NCBI RefSeq assembly: GCF_013283665.1
Contig: NZ_JABEKU010000001.1
Coordinates: 930,001 to 994,000 of the forward strand
Direction of reading: 5' to 3'
Origin: Ensifer sesbaniae
Lineage (GTDB): Bacteria > Pseudomonadota > Alphaproteobacteria > Rhizobiales > Rhizobiaceae
DNA: 64,000 bases
Part shown: positions 19,042 through 28,046 of the stretch, one piece after another
Numbering within the stretch: position 1 is the stretch's first letter
How the letters are laid out: each line of letters opens with the position of its first letter
Made by a program: the position numbers and the translations under genes
Notes under the pieces: model-generated
The model's database searches: none
What the model was told of the DNA's origin: nothing
The model's input: only the letters and a program-made list of their open reading frames with translations

Positions 19042-19755
19042 TCACTGGATGATCTGTTCTCGGATCGCCTTCGCCACCATCTGGGTGCGGTTGACGACGT
19101 CTAGCTTCTTCAGGATCGTTGCTGTGTGGGAATTTACGGTGTGCTCCGACACGGAAACGATGAGGGCGATCTCGCTTGCCGTCTTCCCGTGCGAGATCCA
19201 TTTGAGAATTTCGGTTTCCCGCGGAGTCAGGCCCATGCCGGTCTTGTTGGCCAGGGCGACGCGATAGAAATAGTCGAAGGCTGAGACCGCGTCATAGGCA
19301 AGCTCGAAATGTTCGGCGCGGCCGATGTCGTCGCCATCGCCGAGAAAGAGCACCGCATAGCGGGCGCCGGTCGCGGCCGCATGCACGGGCACGCTGAGGA
19401 GCAGCTCGAAGCCAAGTTGCACGAGCAAATTCTGGCCGGCGTCGCAACCCGGGTCGTCCGTCCGCCAGACGGAGGAAATCGCCGACCGGTGCAGAGTCTT
19501 GTAGAAAAGAGAGTCACCGAAGCGGTGGCGCTTGTCGTATTCCTCGGCGAGACCGGACGGCAGATCATGCAGCACCAGGCGGCTGGACAGCATGCACGCG
19601 TCGTTCTCGTTGCCGAGTTGGAGAATGCCGAAATGGCTGAAGCCGAACCGGAGTGCCATCGTGTGGAAGATGCGGAAGAAGTCGACGCGGTTCAGCGCTT
19701 TCTCGAGGTCGTCGCGAAGGTCGTACCGCCTGTGATTTTCCAGCAAAGCCGCCAC
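19042..19755 (-). CDS. LuxR-family regulator with autoinducer-binding-like domain
   Basis: A 237-residue protein with a GTG start. The N-terminal two thirds resemble the Autoind_bind fold (FFRIFHTMALRFGFSHFGILQLG ... HRFGDSLFYKTLHRSA). The C-terminus is a LuxR/GerE helix-turn-helix (GLTPRETEILKWISHGKTAS, SVSEHTVNSHTATILKKLDV). No LuxI-type synthase is in the window, so it is a solo. Whether it binds an acyl-homoserine lactone is open. It probably forms an operon with the downstream response regulator. Confidence 0.85.
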   Translation of the reverse strand: MAALLENHRRYDLRDDLEKALNRVDFFRIFHTMALRFGFSHFGILQLGNENDACMLSSRLVLHDLPSGLAEEYDKRHRFGDSLFYKTLHRSAISSVWRTDDPGCDAGQNLLVQLGFELLLSVPVHAAATGARYAVLFLGDGDDIGRAEHFELAYDAVSAFDYFYRVALANKTGMGLTPRETEILKWISHGKTASEIALIVSVSEHTVNSHTATILKKLDVVNRTQMVAKAIREQIIQ

Positions 19756-20402
19756 GGAATGGCTATCCCCTTGTCGTCGCGCGGCAGTCTATCCGGCGCG
19801 CCGGCGCAATCAACCGGCAAAGATCGGCTGTGGCATTGCTGGCAGCAAGCGTCATGCCCGTCCCTCGGCAGCCCTGCCGAAAGACGGCGATCTGTAAAAG
19901 GCGGCTGCCGGTCCCTCCCAAGGACGTCTGGGCACGTCGATTGTCTCCCCCGAGTTTGTATACATTTTATTGCACAATCCCGTTGGTGATTTCTACCATA
20001 GTATCTTGGGATTGACGGAAAGCTGTAGGGACCGAATCGAGCCTCGTGCGGTGAATGATCGCGTATTTCGCCAGCCCGCCGTTCGCGGTAGAATAGAAAT
20101 GGGCATCCGGGGTGAGACTAACCCCGGTGGAGGGACGGACGAGGCGTGTGACAAACCCTGCGGAAGCAGGCGGAAACCTTGGTCCGAAAAGCGTCGCGCT
20201 GCACTGATTCGTCAGCCGATTCTAAAACAGTGGACAGATATCCCGGCTCTACCTGCGGACGAATTTTTCGCATAGACAAATTTATGCGGCGACTTATTGC
20301 AATGCGACGCCAAATGTCGTTCCATCCGGCCTTGACCGGGGGGCAACGGCGTTCCGCGTCAGGAAAACACGAGAACAAAAACAAATCTGGGAAGCAAAGC
20401 TC
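19756..20402 (+). other. 647-bp gap: structured leader upstream of dppA
   Basis: No convincing reading frame. The left part is the LuxR promoter region. CAATCCC (19975-19981) pairs with GGGATTG (20008-20014). A candidate promoter TTGCAC (19970-19975)-N18-TACCAT would start a transcript near 20005, giving dppA a leader of almost 400 bases. The 20041-20170 part is strongly self-complementary (separate entry). Confidence 0.5.
20041..20170 (+). ncRNA. candidate structured RNA in the dppA leader
   Basis: GCCTCG (20041-20046) can pair with CGAGGC (20140-20145), closing a multibranch domain. Inside it lies CCGGGGT (20107-20113)/ACCCCGG (20121-20127). Just outside lies CCTGC-GGAA-GCAGG (20057 offset: 20157-20170) with a GGAA tetraloop. 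No Rfam family is recognised by eye, and it could equally be a separate sRNA. Confidence 0.3.
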
Positions 20403-21998
20403 ATGAAAAAGCTCACTACTCTCTTTGCAGCGACGGCGCTTGCCACGCTGATGGCCGGCTCTGCCTGGTCGAAGACGTTCGTCTATTGCTCGGAAGGTTC
20501 GCCTGAGGGTTTTGACCCGGGTCTGTACACCGCCGGCACGACCTTCGACGCGGCTGCGCACACGGTCTACAACCGCCTGCTCGAGTTCAAGAAGGGCACG
20601 ACCGAAGTTGAGCCGGGCCTCGCCGAGAGCTGGAAGATCTCCGACGACGGTCTCGAATACACCTTCAAGCTGCGTCCGGGCGTCAAGTTCCAGACGACTG
20701 AGTTCTTCACGCCGACCCGCGACCTCAATGCAGACGACGTCGTCTTCTCCTATGAACGTCAGCTCAAGGCCGACAACCCGTGGAACAAGTACATCGCTGG
20801 CGCTTCGTGGGAATACGCAGCCGGCATGGGCTTCCCGGAAGTCATCAAGTCGGTCGAAAAGGTCGACGACCTGACCGTCAAGTTCACCCTGACGCGCAAG
20901 GAAGCGCCGTTCCTCGCCAACATCGCGATGCCCTTCGCTTCGATCCTGTCGAAGGAATATGCCGACAAGCTGCAGGCCGATGGCAAGATGGAACAGATGA
21001 ACCAGATGCCGCTCGGCACCGGTCCGTTCGCCTTCGTCGCCTACCAGCAGGACGCCGTCATCCGCTACAAGGCGAACCCGGATTACTGGGGTGGCAAGCA
21101 GAAGATCGACGACCTCGTCTTCGCGATCACCACCGACGCTTCGGTTCGCTTCCAGAAGCTCCAGGCCGGCGAATGCCACCTGATGCCGTACCCGAACGCT
21201 GCCGACGTTGAAAAGATGAAGGCAGACCCGAACCTGAAGGTCATGGAACAGGCCGGCCTCAACGTCGCCTACCTCGCCTACAACACGACCCAGGCTCCGT
21301 TCGACAAGGTCGAAGTCCGCAAGGCGCTGAACAAGGCGATCAACAAGCAGGCAATCGTCGACGCCGTCTTCCAGGGCGCTGCCCAGCCGGCCGTCAACCC
21401 GATCCCGCCGACGATGTGGTCCTACAACGACAAGCTCGAAGACGACACCTACGAGCCGGAAGTAGCCAAGAAGATGCTCGAGGACGCAGGCGTCAAGGAC
21501 CTGTCCATGAAGCTCTGGGCCATGCCGGTTTCGCGTCCGTACATGCTGAACGCTCGCCGCGCGGCCGAGCTGATGCAGTCCGACTTCGCCAAAGTCGGCG
21601 TCAAGGTCGAGATCGTTTCCTACGAGTGGGCCGAATACCTCGACAAGTCCAAGGCCAAGGATCGTGACGGTGCCGTCATCCTCGGCTGGACCGGCGACAA
21701 CGGCGATCCGGACAACTTCCTCGACACGCTTCTCGGCTGCAATGCCGTCGGCGGCAACAACCGCGCGCAGTGGTGCAACGAGGAATTCGACAAGCTCGTG
21801 AAGAAGGCGAAGGAAACCTCCGACATCGCCGAGCGCACCAAGCTCTATGAAGAGGCGCAGGCCGTCTTCAAGCGCGAAGCGCCGTGGGCGACGATCGACC
21901 ACTCGCTCTCCGTCGTTCCGATGCGCAAGAATGTCGAAGGCTTCGTTCAGAGCCCGCTCGGCGATTTTGCCTTCGACGGCGTGGACATCGTCGAGTAA
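20403..21998 (+). CDS. dppA: dipeptide ABC transporter binding protein
   Basis: A 531-residue exported SBP_bac_5 protein. The signal peptide is MKKLTTLFAATALATLMAGSAWS; the mature part opens KTFVYCSEGSPEGFDPGLYTAGTTFDA, characteristic of DppA rather than OppA. DppA captures dipeptides in the periplasm and, in E. coli, also delta-aminolevulinate and haem. First gene of dppABCDF. The ribosome site is GGGAAG. A hairpin terminator and an intergenic repeat follow it before dppB, which would leave more dppA than dppB-F message. Confidence 0.94.
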   Translation: MKKLTTLFAATALATLMAGSAWSKTFVYCSEGSPEGFDPGLYTAGTTFDAAAHTVYNRLLEFKKGTTEVEPGLAESWKISDDGLEYTFKLRPGVKFQTTEFFTPTRDLNADDVVFSYERQLKADNPWNKYIAGASWEYAAGMGFPEVIKSVEKVDDLTVKFTLTRKEAPFLANIAMPFASILSKEYADKLQADGKMEQMNQMPLGTGPFAFVAYQQDAVIRYKANPDYWGGKQKIDDLVFAITTDASVRFQKLQAGECHLMPYPNAADVEKMKADPNLKVMEQAGLNVAYLAYNTTQAPFDKVEVRKALNKAINKQAIVDAVFQGAAQPAVNPIPPTMWSYNDKLEDDTYEPEVAKKMLEDAGVKDLSMKLWAMPVSRPYMLNARRAAELMQSDFAKVGVKVEIVSYEWAEYLDKSKAKDRDGAVILGWTGDNGDPDNFLDTLLGCNAVGGNNRAQWCNEEFDKLVKKAKETSDIAERTKLYEEAQAVFKREAPWATIDHSLSVVPMRKNVEGFVQSPLGDFAFDGVDIVE

Positions 21999-22019
21999 TT
22001 TAGTTAACTGATCGTTAAG

Positions 22020-22052
22020 GGGGCGTTTGTCATAGGGCAAGCGCCCCTCTTT
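22020..22052 (+). terminator. attenuating hairpin after dppA
   Basis: GGGGCGTTTG pairs with CAAGCGCCCC across an 8-base loop, followed by TCTTT. The weak T-run suggests partial read-through into dppB. Confidence 0.7.
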
Positions 22053-22058
22053 GCATCT

Positions 22059-22165
22059 ACCACAGCGCCGCGCGTCTGATCAGGCGCGCAAAGGTCGCTG
22101 TGACAATTTGAGTTGCTGCGTGTTTTTGCCCTAGGATCCGGTAGGATTTAAGCAGACATGCAGTG
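22059..22165 (+). repeat. RIME-like element, copy D, between dppA and dppB
   Basis: A 107-bp copy with the family order CAGCGCCGCGCGTC, GCGCGCAAAGGTCGCTG, GAGTTGCTGCGTGTTTTTGCCCT and ending AGACATGCAGTGG. It is diverged from copies A and B. It sits inside an operon and may act as an mRNA stabiliser or attenuator. Confidence 0.8.
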
Positions 22166-22214
22166 GTGCCAGCGGTGGGATACAATGCCGCGGCAACGTG
22201 GCGCGGGGTTTAAC

Positions 22215-23219
22215 ATGTTCCGATTTCTCATGGGGCGATTGGCTGTCCTGATTCCGACATTCATCGGGGTCTCCATCATCGCCTTCTCCTTCATTCGCCT
22301 GCTTCCGGGCGATCCCGTAGCGCTGCTTTCGGGCGAGCGCGTCATGTCGCCGGAGCGACATGCGGAAATTTCTCATCAACTCGGTTTCGACCGGCCGATC
22401 GTGGTCCAGTACCTCGATTATCTCTGGGGCGTGCTTCAGGGGGACTTCGGCACCTCGATCGTGACCAAGAAGCCGGTCATCGACCAGTTCTTCGAGCTGT
22501 TCCCGGCAACCGTCGAGCTTTCGCTCTGCGCGATCCTCTTTGCGGTCATTCTCGGCATTCCCGCCGGCGTGGTCGCGGCGATCAAGCGCGGCTCGGCCAT
22601 CGATCAGGCGATGATGGGCACCGCGCTCGTCGGCTTTTCCATGCCGATCTTCTGGTGGGGCCTGCTGCTGATCATGCTGGTCTCCGGCATGCTGCAGTGG
22701 ACGCCGGTCTCGGGCCGCATCTCGCTGATGTACTTCTTCCCGCCGGTTACGGGCTTCATGCTGGTAGACTCGCTGCTGTCCGGCCAGGCCGGTGCCTTCA
22801 AGTCTGCGGTCAGCCACCTGGTCCTGCCGACGATCGTGCTCGGCACCATTCCGCTTGCGGTCATCGCGCGTCAGACGCGTTCGGCGATGCTCGAAGTGCT
22901 CTCTGAAGATTACGTGCGCACGGCGCGCGCCAAGGGGCTTTCGACTTTCCGTGTCGTCGGCGTTCATGCGCTGCGCAATGCGATGATCCCGGTGGTCACC
23001 ACCATCGGCCTGCAGGTGGGCGTCATGCTCGCCGGCGCGATCCTGACCGAAACGATCTTCTCCTGGCCGGGCATCGGCAAGTGGATGGTGGATTCGGTGT
23101 CGCGTCGTGACTACGCCGTCATCCAGGGCGGCCTGCTGGTCATCGCCGCGGTGATCATGCTGGTCAACCTCATCGTCGACCTGCTCTACGGTCTCATCAA
23201 TCCGCGCATCCGGCACTAA
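22215..23219 (+). CDS. dppB: dipeptide ABC transporter permease
   Basis: A 334-residue inner-membrane permease with six membrane segments. The N-terminus MFRFLMGRLAVLIPTFIGVS aligns with the DppB family opening. The EAA loop is YVRTARAKGLSTFRVVGVHALRNA. The ATG at 22215 gives the family length; an in-frame ATG at 22158 lies inside an intergenic repeat and is rejected. Confidence 0.93.
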   Translation: MFRFLMGRLAVLIPTFIGVSIIAFSFIRLLPGDPVALLSGERVMSPERHAEISHQLGFDRPIVVQYLDYLWGVLQGDFGTSIVTKKPVIDQFFELFPATVELSLCAILFAVILGIPAGVVAAIKRGSAIDQAMMGTALVGFSMPIFWWGLLLIMLVSGMLQWTPVSGRISLMYFFPPVTGFMLVDSLLSGQAGAFKSAVSHLVLPTIVLGTIPLAVIARQTRSAMLEVLSEDYVRTARAKGLSTFRVVGVHALRNAMIPVVTTIGLQVGVMLAGAILTETIFSWPGIGKWMVDSVSRRDYAVIQGGLLVIAAVIMLVNLIVDLLYGLINPRIRH

Positions 23220-23229
23220 GGAGGGCGTC

Positions 23230-24138
23230 ATGTCTCAAGCTGCTGCAACAAGCGCCGTTTCGACCGATCCGTCCCGCCGGGCGCGACTGGCCGAGTTCTG
23301 GTATTACTTCGCCGAGAACCGCGGCGCCGTCATCGGCCTCGTGTTCTTCCTGTTCCTCGTTCTGCTCGCCGTCTTCGCGCCGTGGATCGCCCCGCATGAT
23401 CCGGTGGCACAGTACCGCGATGCGGTGCTGGTCCCGCCCGTCTGGCAGGAGGCCGGCCGCGCCGACTACCTGCTCGGCACCGACGCCGTCGGTCGCGACA
23501 TGCTGTCCCGCCTGATTTACGGCACTCGCTTCTCGCTGTTCGTCGGCGTCATCGTGACGACGCTGTCGCTCGTCGGCGGCATCGCGCTCGGCGTCATCGC
23601 CGGCTACTTCCGTGGCTGGGTCGATACCGTCATCATGCGCGTGATGGACATCATCCTTGCCTTCCCGTCGCTGCTGCTGGCCCTTGTGCTCGTCGCGGTG
23701 CTCGGCCCGGGCCTCGTCAACGCCATGATCGCCATTGCGCTCGTCTTCCAACCGCACTTCGTGCGCCTGACGCGCGCTGCCGTCATGAGCGAAAAGACCC
23801 GTGACTATGTCGTTGCCGCCAAGGTTGCCGGTGCCGGCCATGGTCGCCTGATGTTCAAGACGATCCTGCCGAACTGCATGGCGCCGTTGATCGTCCAGGC
23901 GACGCTCTCCTTCTCGAGCGCCATTCTCGATGCTGCGGCCCTCGGCTTCCTCGGCATGGGCGCCCAGCCGCCGACACCGGAATGGGGCACGATGCTCGCC
24001 GAAGCACGCGAGTTCATCAGCAGCCACTGGTGGGTGGTCACGCTGCCGGGCATCGCGATCCTGGTCACGGTGCTGGCGATCAACCTGATGGGTGACGGCC
24101 TGCGCGATGCGCTCGATCCCAAGCTGAAGAGGTCCTGA
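23230..24138 (+). CDS. dppC: dipeptide ABC transporter permease
   Basis: A 302-residue inner-membrane permease with the DppC-specific N-terminal extension before the first membrane segment. The EAA loop is YVVAAKVAGAGHGRLMFKTILPN. It starts 10 bases after dppB behind AAGGAGG. It forms the transmembrane pore with DppB. Confidence 0.94.
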   Translation: MSQAAATSAVSTDPSRRARLAEFWYYFAENRGAVIGLVFFLFLVLLAVFAPWIAPHDPVAQYRDAVLVPPVWQEAGRADYLLGTDAVGRDMLSRLIYGTRFSLFVGVIVTTLSLVGGIALGVIAGYFRGWVDTVIMRVMDIILAFPSLLLALVLVAVLGPGLVNAMIAIALVFQPHFVRLTRAAVMSEKTRDYVVAAKVAGAGHGRLMFKTILPNCMAPLIVQATLSFSSAILDAAALGFLGMGAQPPTPEWGTMLAEAREFISSHWWVVTLPGIAILVTVLAINLMGDGLRDALDPKLKRS

Positions 24139-24140
24139 TC

Positions 24141-24983
24141 ATGGCGCTTCTCGAAATCGAAAATCTGGTCGTCGAATTCCAGACGGCCTCCGGTCCCTTC
24201 CGCGCCGTCAACGGCGTGTCGATGAAGGTCCACGAGGGCGAAGTTCTGGCGATCGTCGGCGAATCCGGCTCGGGCAAGTCCGTGTCGATGCTGGCCGCCA
24301 TGGGACTTCTGCCGTGGACGGCGAAAGTCACGGCCGACAAGTTGGCCTTCAACGGCCGCGACCTGCTCGGCATGTCGGCGAATGAGCGGCGCAAGATCGT
24401 CGGCAAGGACATTGCCATGATCTTCCAGGAGCCGATCGCCAGCCTCAACCCGTGCTTCACGGTCGGCTTCCAGATCGAGGAAGTGCTGCGCGTCCATATG
24501 GGCCTCGACAAGGCCGCCCGGCGCAAGCGGGCGATCGAGCTGTTCGAGGCGGTCGGCATCCCGGATCCGGCCGAGCGGCTCAACCACTACCCGCACCAGA
24601 TGTCGGGCGGTCAGTGCCAGCGCGTGATGATCGCGATCGCGATCGCCTGCAACCCGAAGCTTCTGATCGCCGACGAGCCGACCACCGCGCTCGACGTGAC
24701 GATCCAGAAGCAGATCCTCGACCTCCTGATGAAGCTGCAGGCCGAGCACAAGATGGGTCTGATCATGATCACGCATAACATGGGCGTGGTTGCGGAAACC
24801 GCCGACCGGGTGGTCGTCCAGTACAAGGGCCGCAAGATGGAAGAAGCCGACGTGCTGACTCTCTTCGAGAATCCGAAGAGCAACTACACGCGCGCACTCC
24901 TGGCGGCTCTGCCTGACAACGCAACCGGCGATCGTCTGCCGACGATTTCCGAACTCTTCGTCGATGAGGGAGCTGCCCAATGA
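24141..24983 (+). CDS. dppD: dipeptide ABC transporter ATPase
   Basis: A 280-residue ATP-binding subunit with Walker A GESGSGKS (residues 40-47), signature MSGGQCQRV (near 154) and Walker [14 protein letters not shown]. It is about 45 residues shorter than E. coli DppD. The C-terminal oligopeptide/dipeptide region is short and lacks the cysteine cluster that binds an Fe-S centre in DppD of E. coli. It starts 2 bases after dppC and overlaps dppF by four bases. Confidence 0.93.
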   Translation: MALLEIENLVVEFQTASGPFRAVNGVSMKVHEGEVLAIVGESGSGKSVSMLAAMGLLPWTAKVTADKLAFNGRDLLGMSANERRKIVGKDIAMIFQEPIASLNPCFTVGFQIEEVLRVHMGLDKAARRKRAIELFEAVGIPDPAERLNHYPHQMSGGQCQRVMIAIAIACNPKLLIADEPTTALDVTIQKQILDLLMKLQAEHKMGLIMITHNMGVVAETADRVVVQYKGRKMEEADVLTLFENPKSNYTRALLAALPDNATGDRLPTISELFVDEGAAQ

Positions 24984-25807
24984 GCGTGATTCTCGAAGCG
25001 CGCAATCTGGTGCGCGACTACCATATCCCCGGCGGTCTCTTGAAGAAGGCGAAGACCGTTCACGCGCTCAAGGGCGTGAGCTTCAGCGTCGAACAGGGCA
25101 AGACCCTGGCGATCGTCGGCGAGAGCGGTTGCGGCAAGTCGACGCTTGGGCGCATTCTCACCCTGATCGATCCGGCAACCTCGGGCGAACTGCTGATCGA
25201 GGGCAAGAAGATCGACATTGCCAAGGGCGACATGACGCCGGAGATGCGCCGCAAGGTGCAGATCGTCTTCCAGAACCCCTATGGCTCGCTCAATCCGCGC
25301 CAGAAGATCGGCGACATCCTGATGGAGCCGCTGGTCATCAACACCGATACGCCCGCCGACGAGCGTCGGGATCGGGCGATGACGATGCTGAAGAAGGTCG
25401 GTCTCACCGAACTGCACTTCAACCGCTACCCGCACATGTTTTCGGGCGGTCAGCGCCAGCGCATCGCCATTGCGCGCGCGCTGATGCTGAATCCGAAGCT
25501 GCTGGTGCTGGACGAACCGGTGTCGGCGCTCGACCTGTCGGTTCAGGCACAGGTCTTGAACCTGCTCGCCGATCTGCAGGACGAGTTCAAGCTGACCTAC
25601 GTCTTCATCAGCCACGATCTTTCGGTCGTGCGCTACATCGCCGACGACGTCATGGTGATGTATTTCGGCGAGGCCGTGGAATATGGCAGCCGCGACGAGG
25701 TCTTTGCGGATCCGAAGCACAGCTACACCAAGACCCTGTTTGCCGCGACGCCGCGTGCGGATGTGGCGAGCATCAAGGCCCGGCTTGCCAAGAAACGGGC
25801 CGCCTGA
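24980..25807 (+). CDS. dppF: dipeptide ABC transporter ATPase
   Basis: A 275-residue ATP-binding subunit with Walker A GESGCGKS (residues 47-54), signature FSGGQRQRI and Walker B LLVLDEPVSALDLS. It pairs with DppD. Start overlaps the dppD stop (ATGA), implying translational coupling. Last gene of the operon, followed by a terminator. Confidence 0.94.
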   Translation: MSVILEARNLVRDYHIPGGLLKKAKTVHALKGVSFSVEQGKTLAIVGESGCGKSTLGRILTLIDPATSGELLIEGKKIDIAKGDMTPEMRRKVQIVFQNPYGSLNPRQKIGDILMEPLVINTDTPADERRDRAMTMLKKVGLTELHFNRYPHMFSGGQRQRIAIARALMLNPKLLVLDEPVSALDLSVQAQVLNLLADLQDEFKLTYVFISHDLSVVRYIADDVMVMYFGEAVEYGSRDEVFADPKHSYTKTLFAATPRADVASIKARLAKKRAA

Positions 25808-25831
25808 ACCTCGCCCACGAAATGAAACACC

Positions 25832-25862
25832 GAAGCCGGGCAGCCACTGTCCGGCTTCTTTG
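25832..25862 (+). terminator. dpp operon terminator
   Basis: GAAGCCGG (25832-25839) and CCGGCTTC (25851-25858) with an 11-base loop, then TTTG. Confidence 0.75.
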
Positions 25863-25978
25863 ACTCGGGGACGCGATCGTGTAGAGGTGTCGCGCCGCCT
25901 TCACTTCTCGCCTTTCGGCGGCGGGCAGCCGCTTTTCGGCCGGACGGACCCGTTCGGCCCAACCTCAGGAACACGATC

Positions 25979-26326
25979 ATGGAAATCAAGCGTTTCGAAA
26001 CCGGCCCCCGTATGAGCCAGGCCGTGGTCTACAACAACACCGTTTACCTCGCCGGCCAGGTCGGCAATGCCGGTGACGATGTCGTGACGCAGACGAAGCA
26101 GGCGCTTGCCGAAGTCGACCGTCTTCTGGCGCTCGCGGGCACCGACAAGACCCGTATCCTGTCGGCCACCATCTGGCTCGCCGACATGGCCGACTTCCCG
26201 AAGATGAACTCGGTCTGGGACGCCTGGGCTCCGCAGGGTCATACCCCGGCGCGCGCCACCGGCGAAGCCAAGCTCGCGACCCCGGAATATCTCGTCGAAG
26301 TTATCGTCGTCGCTGCTGCCGCCTAA
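25979..26326 (+). CDS. RidA/YjgF-family protein
   Basis: A 115-residue RidA-superfamily protein. RidA members hydrolyse reactive enamine/imine intermediates from PLP enzymes. The substrate-binding Arg lies in TPARATGEAKL and the conserved Glu in YLVEVIVVAA, so activity is likely retained. The sequence has the shorter loops of a Rid4-7-type branch rather than archetypal RidA, so its natural substrate is uncertain. GGAA sits about 8 bases before the ATG. It is monocistronic with a strong terminator. Confidence 0.9.
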   Translation: MEIKRFETGPRMSQAVVYNNTVYLAGQVGNAGDDVVTQTKQALAEVDRLLALAGTDKTRILSATIWLADMADFPKMNSVWDAWAPQGHTPARATGEAKLATPEYLVEVIVVAAAA

Positions 26327-26356
26327 GGCCCGCGGTACGATCGTCGCGTTTTTCCG

Positions 26357-26387
26357 CGCCGCCGGCCCCGGGTCCGGCGGCGTTTTT
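26357..26387 (+). terminator. terminator after the RidA-family gene
   Basis: CGCCGCCGG paired with CCGGCGGCG and followed by TTTTT. Confidence 0.92.
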
Positions 26388-26412
26388 CGTTGCGTAGCAT
26401 GAGCGCGCCAGC

Positions 26413-26438
26413 GGAACCAATCGACGTGCCCGCACGTT
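26413..26438 (+). promoter_or_regulatory. EcfG/RpoE2-type promoter
   Basis: GGAAC (26413-26417), 17-base spacer, CGTT (26435-26438). It lies 60 bases before the small membrane protein gene at 26499. Confidence 0.7.
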
Positions 26439-26498
26439 AACTGTCCGATCCAAGAAACCGGCCGAAAAACCAGGCCAACTCAATTGGGAGGACTGTCT

Positions 26499-26669
26499 AT
26501 GCTCTATTGGCTGCCACGGATCTGTGTCCTTCTCCTCGCAGGCATCCTGATCGGGTTTGGTCTCGTTCCGCACACCGCAGCAGGTGTCGCCTATACCTTG
26601 CTCATCATCATTCTGGGTCTCGGCCTGCTGTCGCTGACCCTGCACGTCTTCCCGCCGGAGCATCATTGA
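26499..26669 (+). CDS. small two-helix membrane protein, likely stress-induced
   Basis: A 56-residue protein made of two hydrophobic helices (LYWLPRICVLLLAGILIGF and AAGVAYTLLIIILGLGLLS) and a short HVFPPEHH tail. The ATG at 26499 has GGGAGG 7-8 bases upstream. It is preceded by a perfect EcfG-type promoter, so it probably belongs to the general stress regulon. Function unknown. It may be read through into the permease gene 134 bases downstream. Confidence 0.75.
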   Translation: MLYWLPRICVLLLAGILIGFGLVPHTAAGVAYTLLIIILGLGLLSLTLHVFPPEHH

Positions 26670-26803
26670 TCGGGCGCCAAGGCGACGACTGTCCTTCTCT
26701 GCGATGAGTGCTGGACCGTCAGGGCATAGGGCTCTGGCAGGCGGTCGCGCATCGCGCGTCACAGGGAGGCGCTATCCGGGTGGATGAGAGAAAGCGAGGC
26801 GTG

Positions 26804-27937
26804 ATGGTGGAAATGTTGCGGCAGGTCGCGTCCCGGCAGAGGTCGAAGCGCCTCATCGACGAGGAAATCGCGGTCGTAACAGCAGCGCCCTCAGCGGCCC
26901 CAAAGCGCGATGCAATCGAAATCCTCGTGGCCTGGAGCATTGTTGGCCTCTTCGTGATTGCCTGTTCGGCCGCCGTCTATACCATGGAAACGATCCTGAT
27001 GCCGGTTGCGCTGGCGATCGTCATCGGCATCGTGCTGGGGCGCGCTGCCGATAGCCTGGCGCGGTTCGGCTTGCCACCCATCATGGGCGGCCTGCTTCTG
27101 GCGGTGTTCTTCGCCCTTGGCCTTTCGGCGATTGTCAACACATTGCTCGGCCCGTTGAGCGACCTCGCTCAACAGGCGCCTCGCCTCGCGGAGAGCGTCA
27201 TGGAGCGCCTGCTGCCGTTCATCGAGCGGTTCGAGTGGGGCCGGCTGGCGCTGGCCCGGGGCGCGGGCGAAGATGCGATGGCCGACACGGTTATCAAGAA
27301 TGCCGGGCCGATGCTCGGTCTCGTCGTCGCCGGATTGACGCCGGCGCTGGTTCAGACCCTGATCTTCCTCGCCGCCCTCGGCTTCTTCCTGCTTGGACGG
27401 CTGCAATTGCGTCGGGCCCTGATCCTTGCGTTTACCAGCCGGGAAAGCCGCCTGAACACCATTCGCATCATGAATGCGATCGAGGAGGCTTTGGCGCGTT
27501 ATTTCTCGATTGCCAGCCTGGTCTATCTGGCGCTGGGTGTCGTCACGATGTTGATCGCGCTCATCGGTGGGCTTGCCGTGCCGCTGCTTTGGGGGTTGTT
27601 CGCCTTCGTCTCCAGTTTCATTCCCTATCTCGGCGTCACCGCCATGACCGCTGGATTGCTGGTGGGCGGGCTTATGACCCACGAGACGATTCTGCTGATC
27701 GTCGCTCCGGCCGCCGCCTTCTTCGTCGTCCATCTTGCCATGGAAAATCTGGTGATGCCGGCGATCCTGGGAAACCGGCTCGAGGTCAACCCGTTCCTCG
27801 TCTTCCTGGCGATCATCTTCTGGACATGGATGTGGGGCGCCGTCGGCGCCATGCTGGCGCTTCCGCTCTCGCTGATCGCCATGGCGATCGTAGAGGAAAT
27901 GCGCGAGCAGCCGTCGGAACGACAGCTTCCCGGTTAG
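26804..27937 (+). CDS. AI-2E family (PerM-like) membrane protein
   Basis: A 377-residue polytopic membrane protein of the AI-2E_transport family, with about eight hydrophobic segments. The first pair begins ILVAWSIVGLFVIACSAAVYTMETILMPVALA, and the hallmark SSFIPYLGVTAMTAG and LAMENLVMPAILGNRLEVNPF segments are present. Family members export small molecules or sodium; a role in AI-2 uptake is not established here. The start at 26804 is behind GAGGCG; longer in-frame starts exist up to 26708. Confidence 0.85.
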   Translation: MVEMLRQVASRQRSKRLIDEEIAVVTAAPSAAPKRDAIEILVAWSIVGLFVIACSAAVYTMETILMPVALAIVIGIVLGRAADSLARFGLPPIMGGLLLAVFFALGLSAIVNTLLGPLSDLAQQAPRLAESVMERLLPFIERFEWGRLALARGAGEDAMADTVIKNAGPMLGLVVAGLTPALVQTLIFLAALGFFLLGRLQLRRALILAFTSRESRLNTIRIMNAIEEALARYFSIASLVYLALGVVTMLIALIGGLAVPLLWGLFAFVSSFIPYLGVTAMTAGLLVGGLMTHETILLIVAPAAAFFVVHLAMENLVMPAILGNRLEVNPFLVFLAIIFWTWMWGAVGAMLALPLSLIAMAIVEEMREQPSERQLPG

Positions 27938-28041
27938 AGCGCCGTGCGTTCATATGAACGCACAAAGGACGCTGTAGCACTTTGAAGTGCTGCATGTTTT
28001 TGTCCTTTAATTGGCTACGATTAAAGGAAACACGCAGTAGT
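27938..28041 (+). repeat. RIME-like element, copy A
   Basis: A 104-bp element starting next to the permease stop codon. Arms GTGCGTTCA/TGAACGCAC and AGCACTTT/AAGTGCT are palindromic. Nearly identical to copy B on the other strand at 13975-14082. It lies between convergent genes. Confidence 0.88.
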
Positions 28042-28046
28042 TCACG

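Noticed and set aside
22003-22018. CtrA-like TTAA-N7-TTAAC on the minus strand after dppA
   Set aside because: No gene starts leftward there, and about half a chance match is expected per 64 kb.
20118-22040. 640-codon minus-strand frame opposite dppA
   Set aside because: Composition and lack of domains mark it as an antisense shadow of dppA; the same applies to 55476-57461 opposite guaB, 43208-45115 opposite the sulfatase, 15105-16688 opposite mmsA and 46019-47050 opposite DUF1254.
22158-22214. Upstream ATG for dppB
   Set aside because: It lies at the edge of a RIME-like repeat, and DppB homology begins at 22215.
25968-25994. GGAAC ... CGTT near the RidA-family start
   Set aside because: The spacer is 18 bases and CGTT lies inside the coding region.
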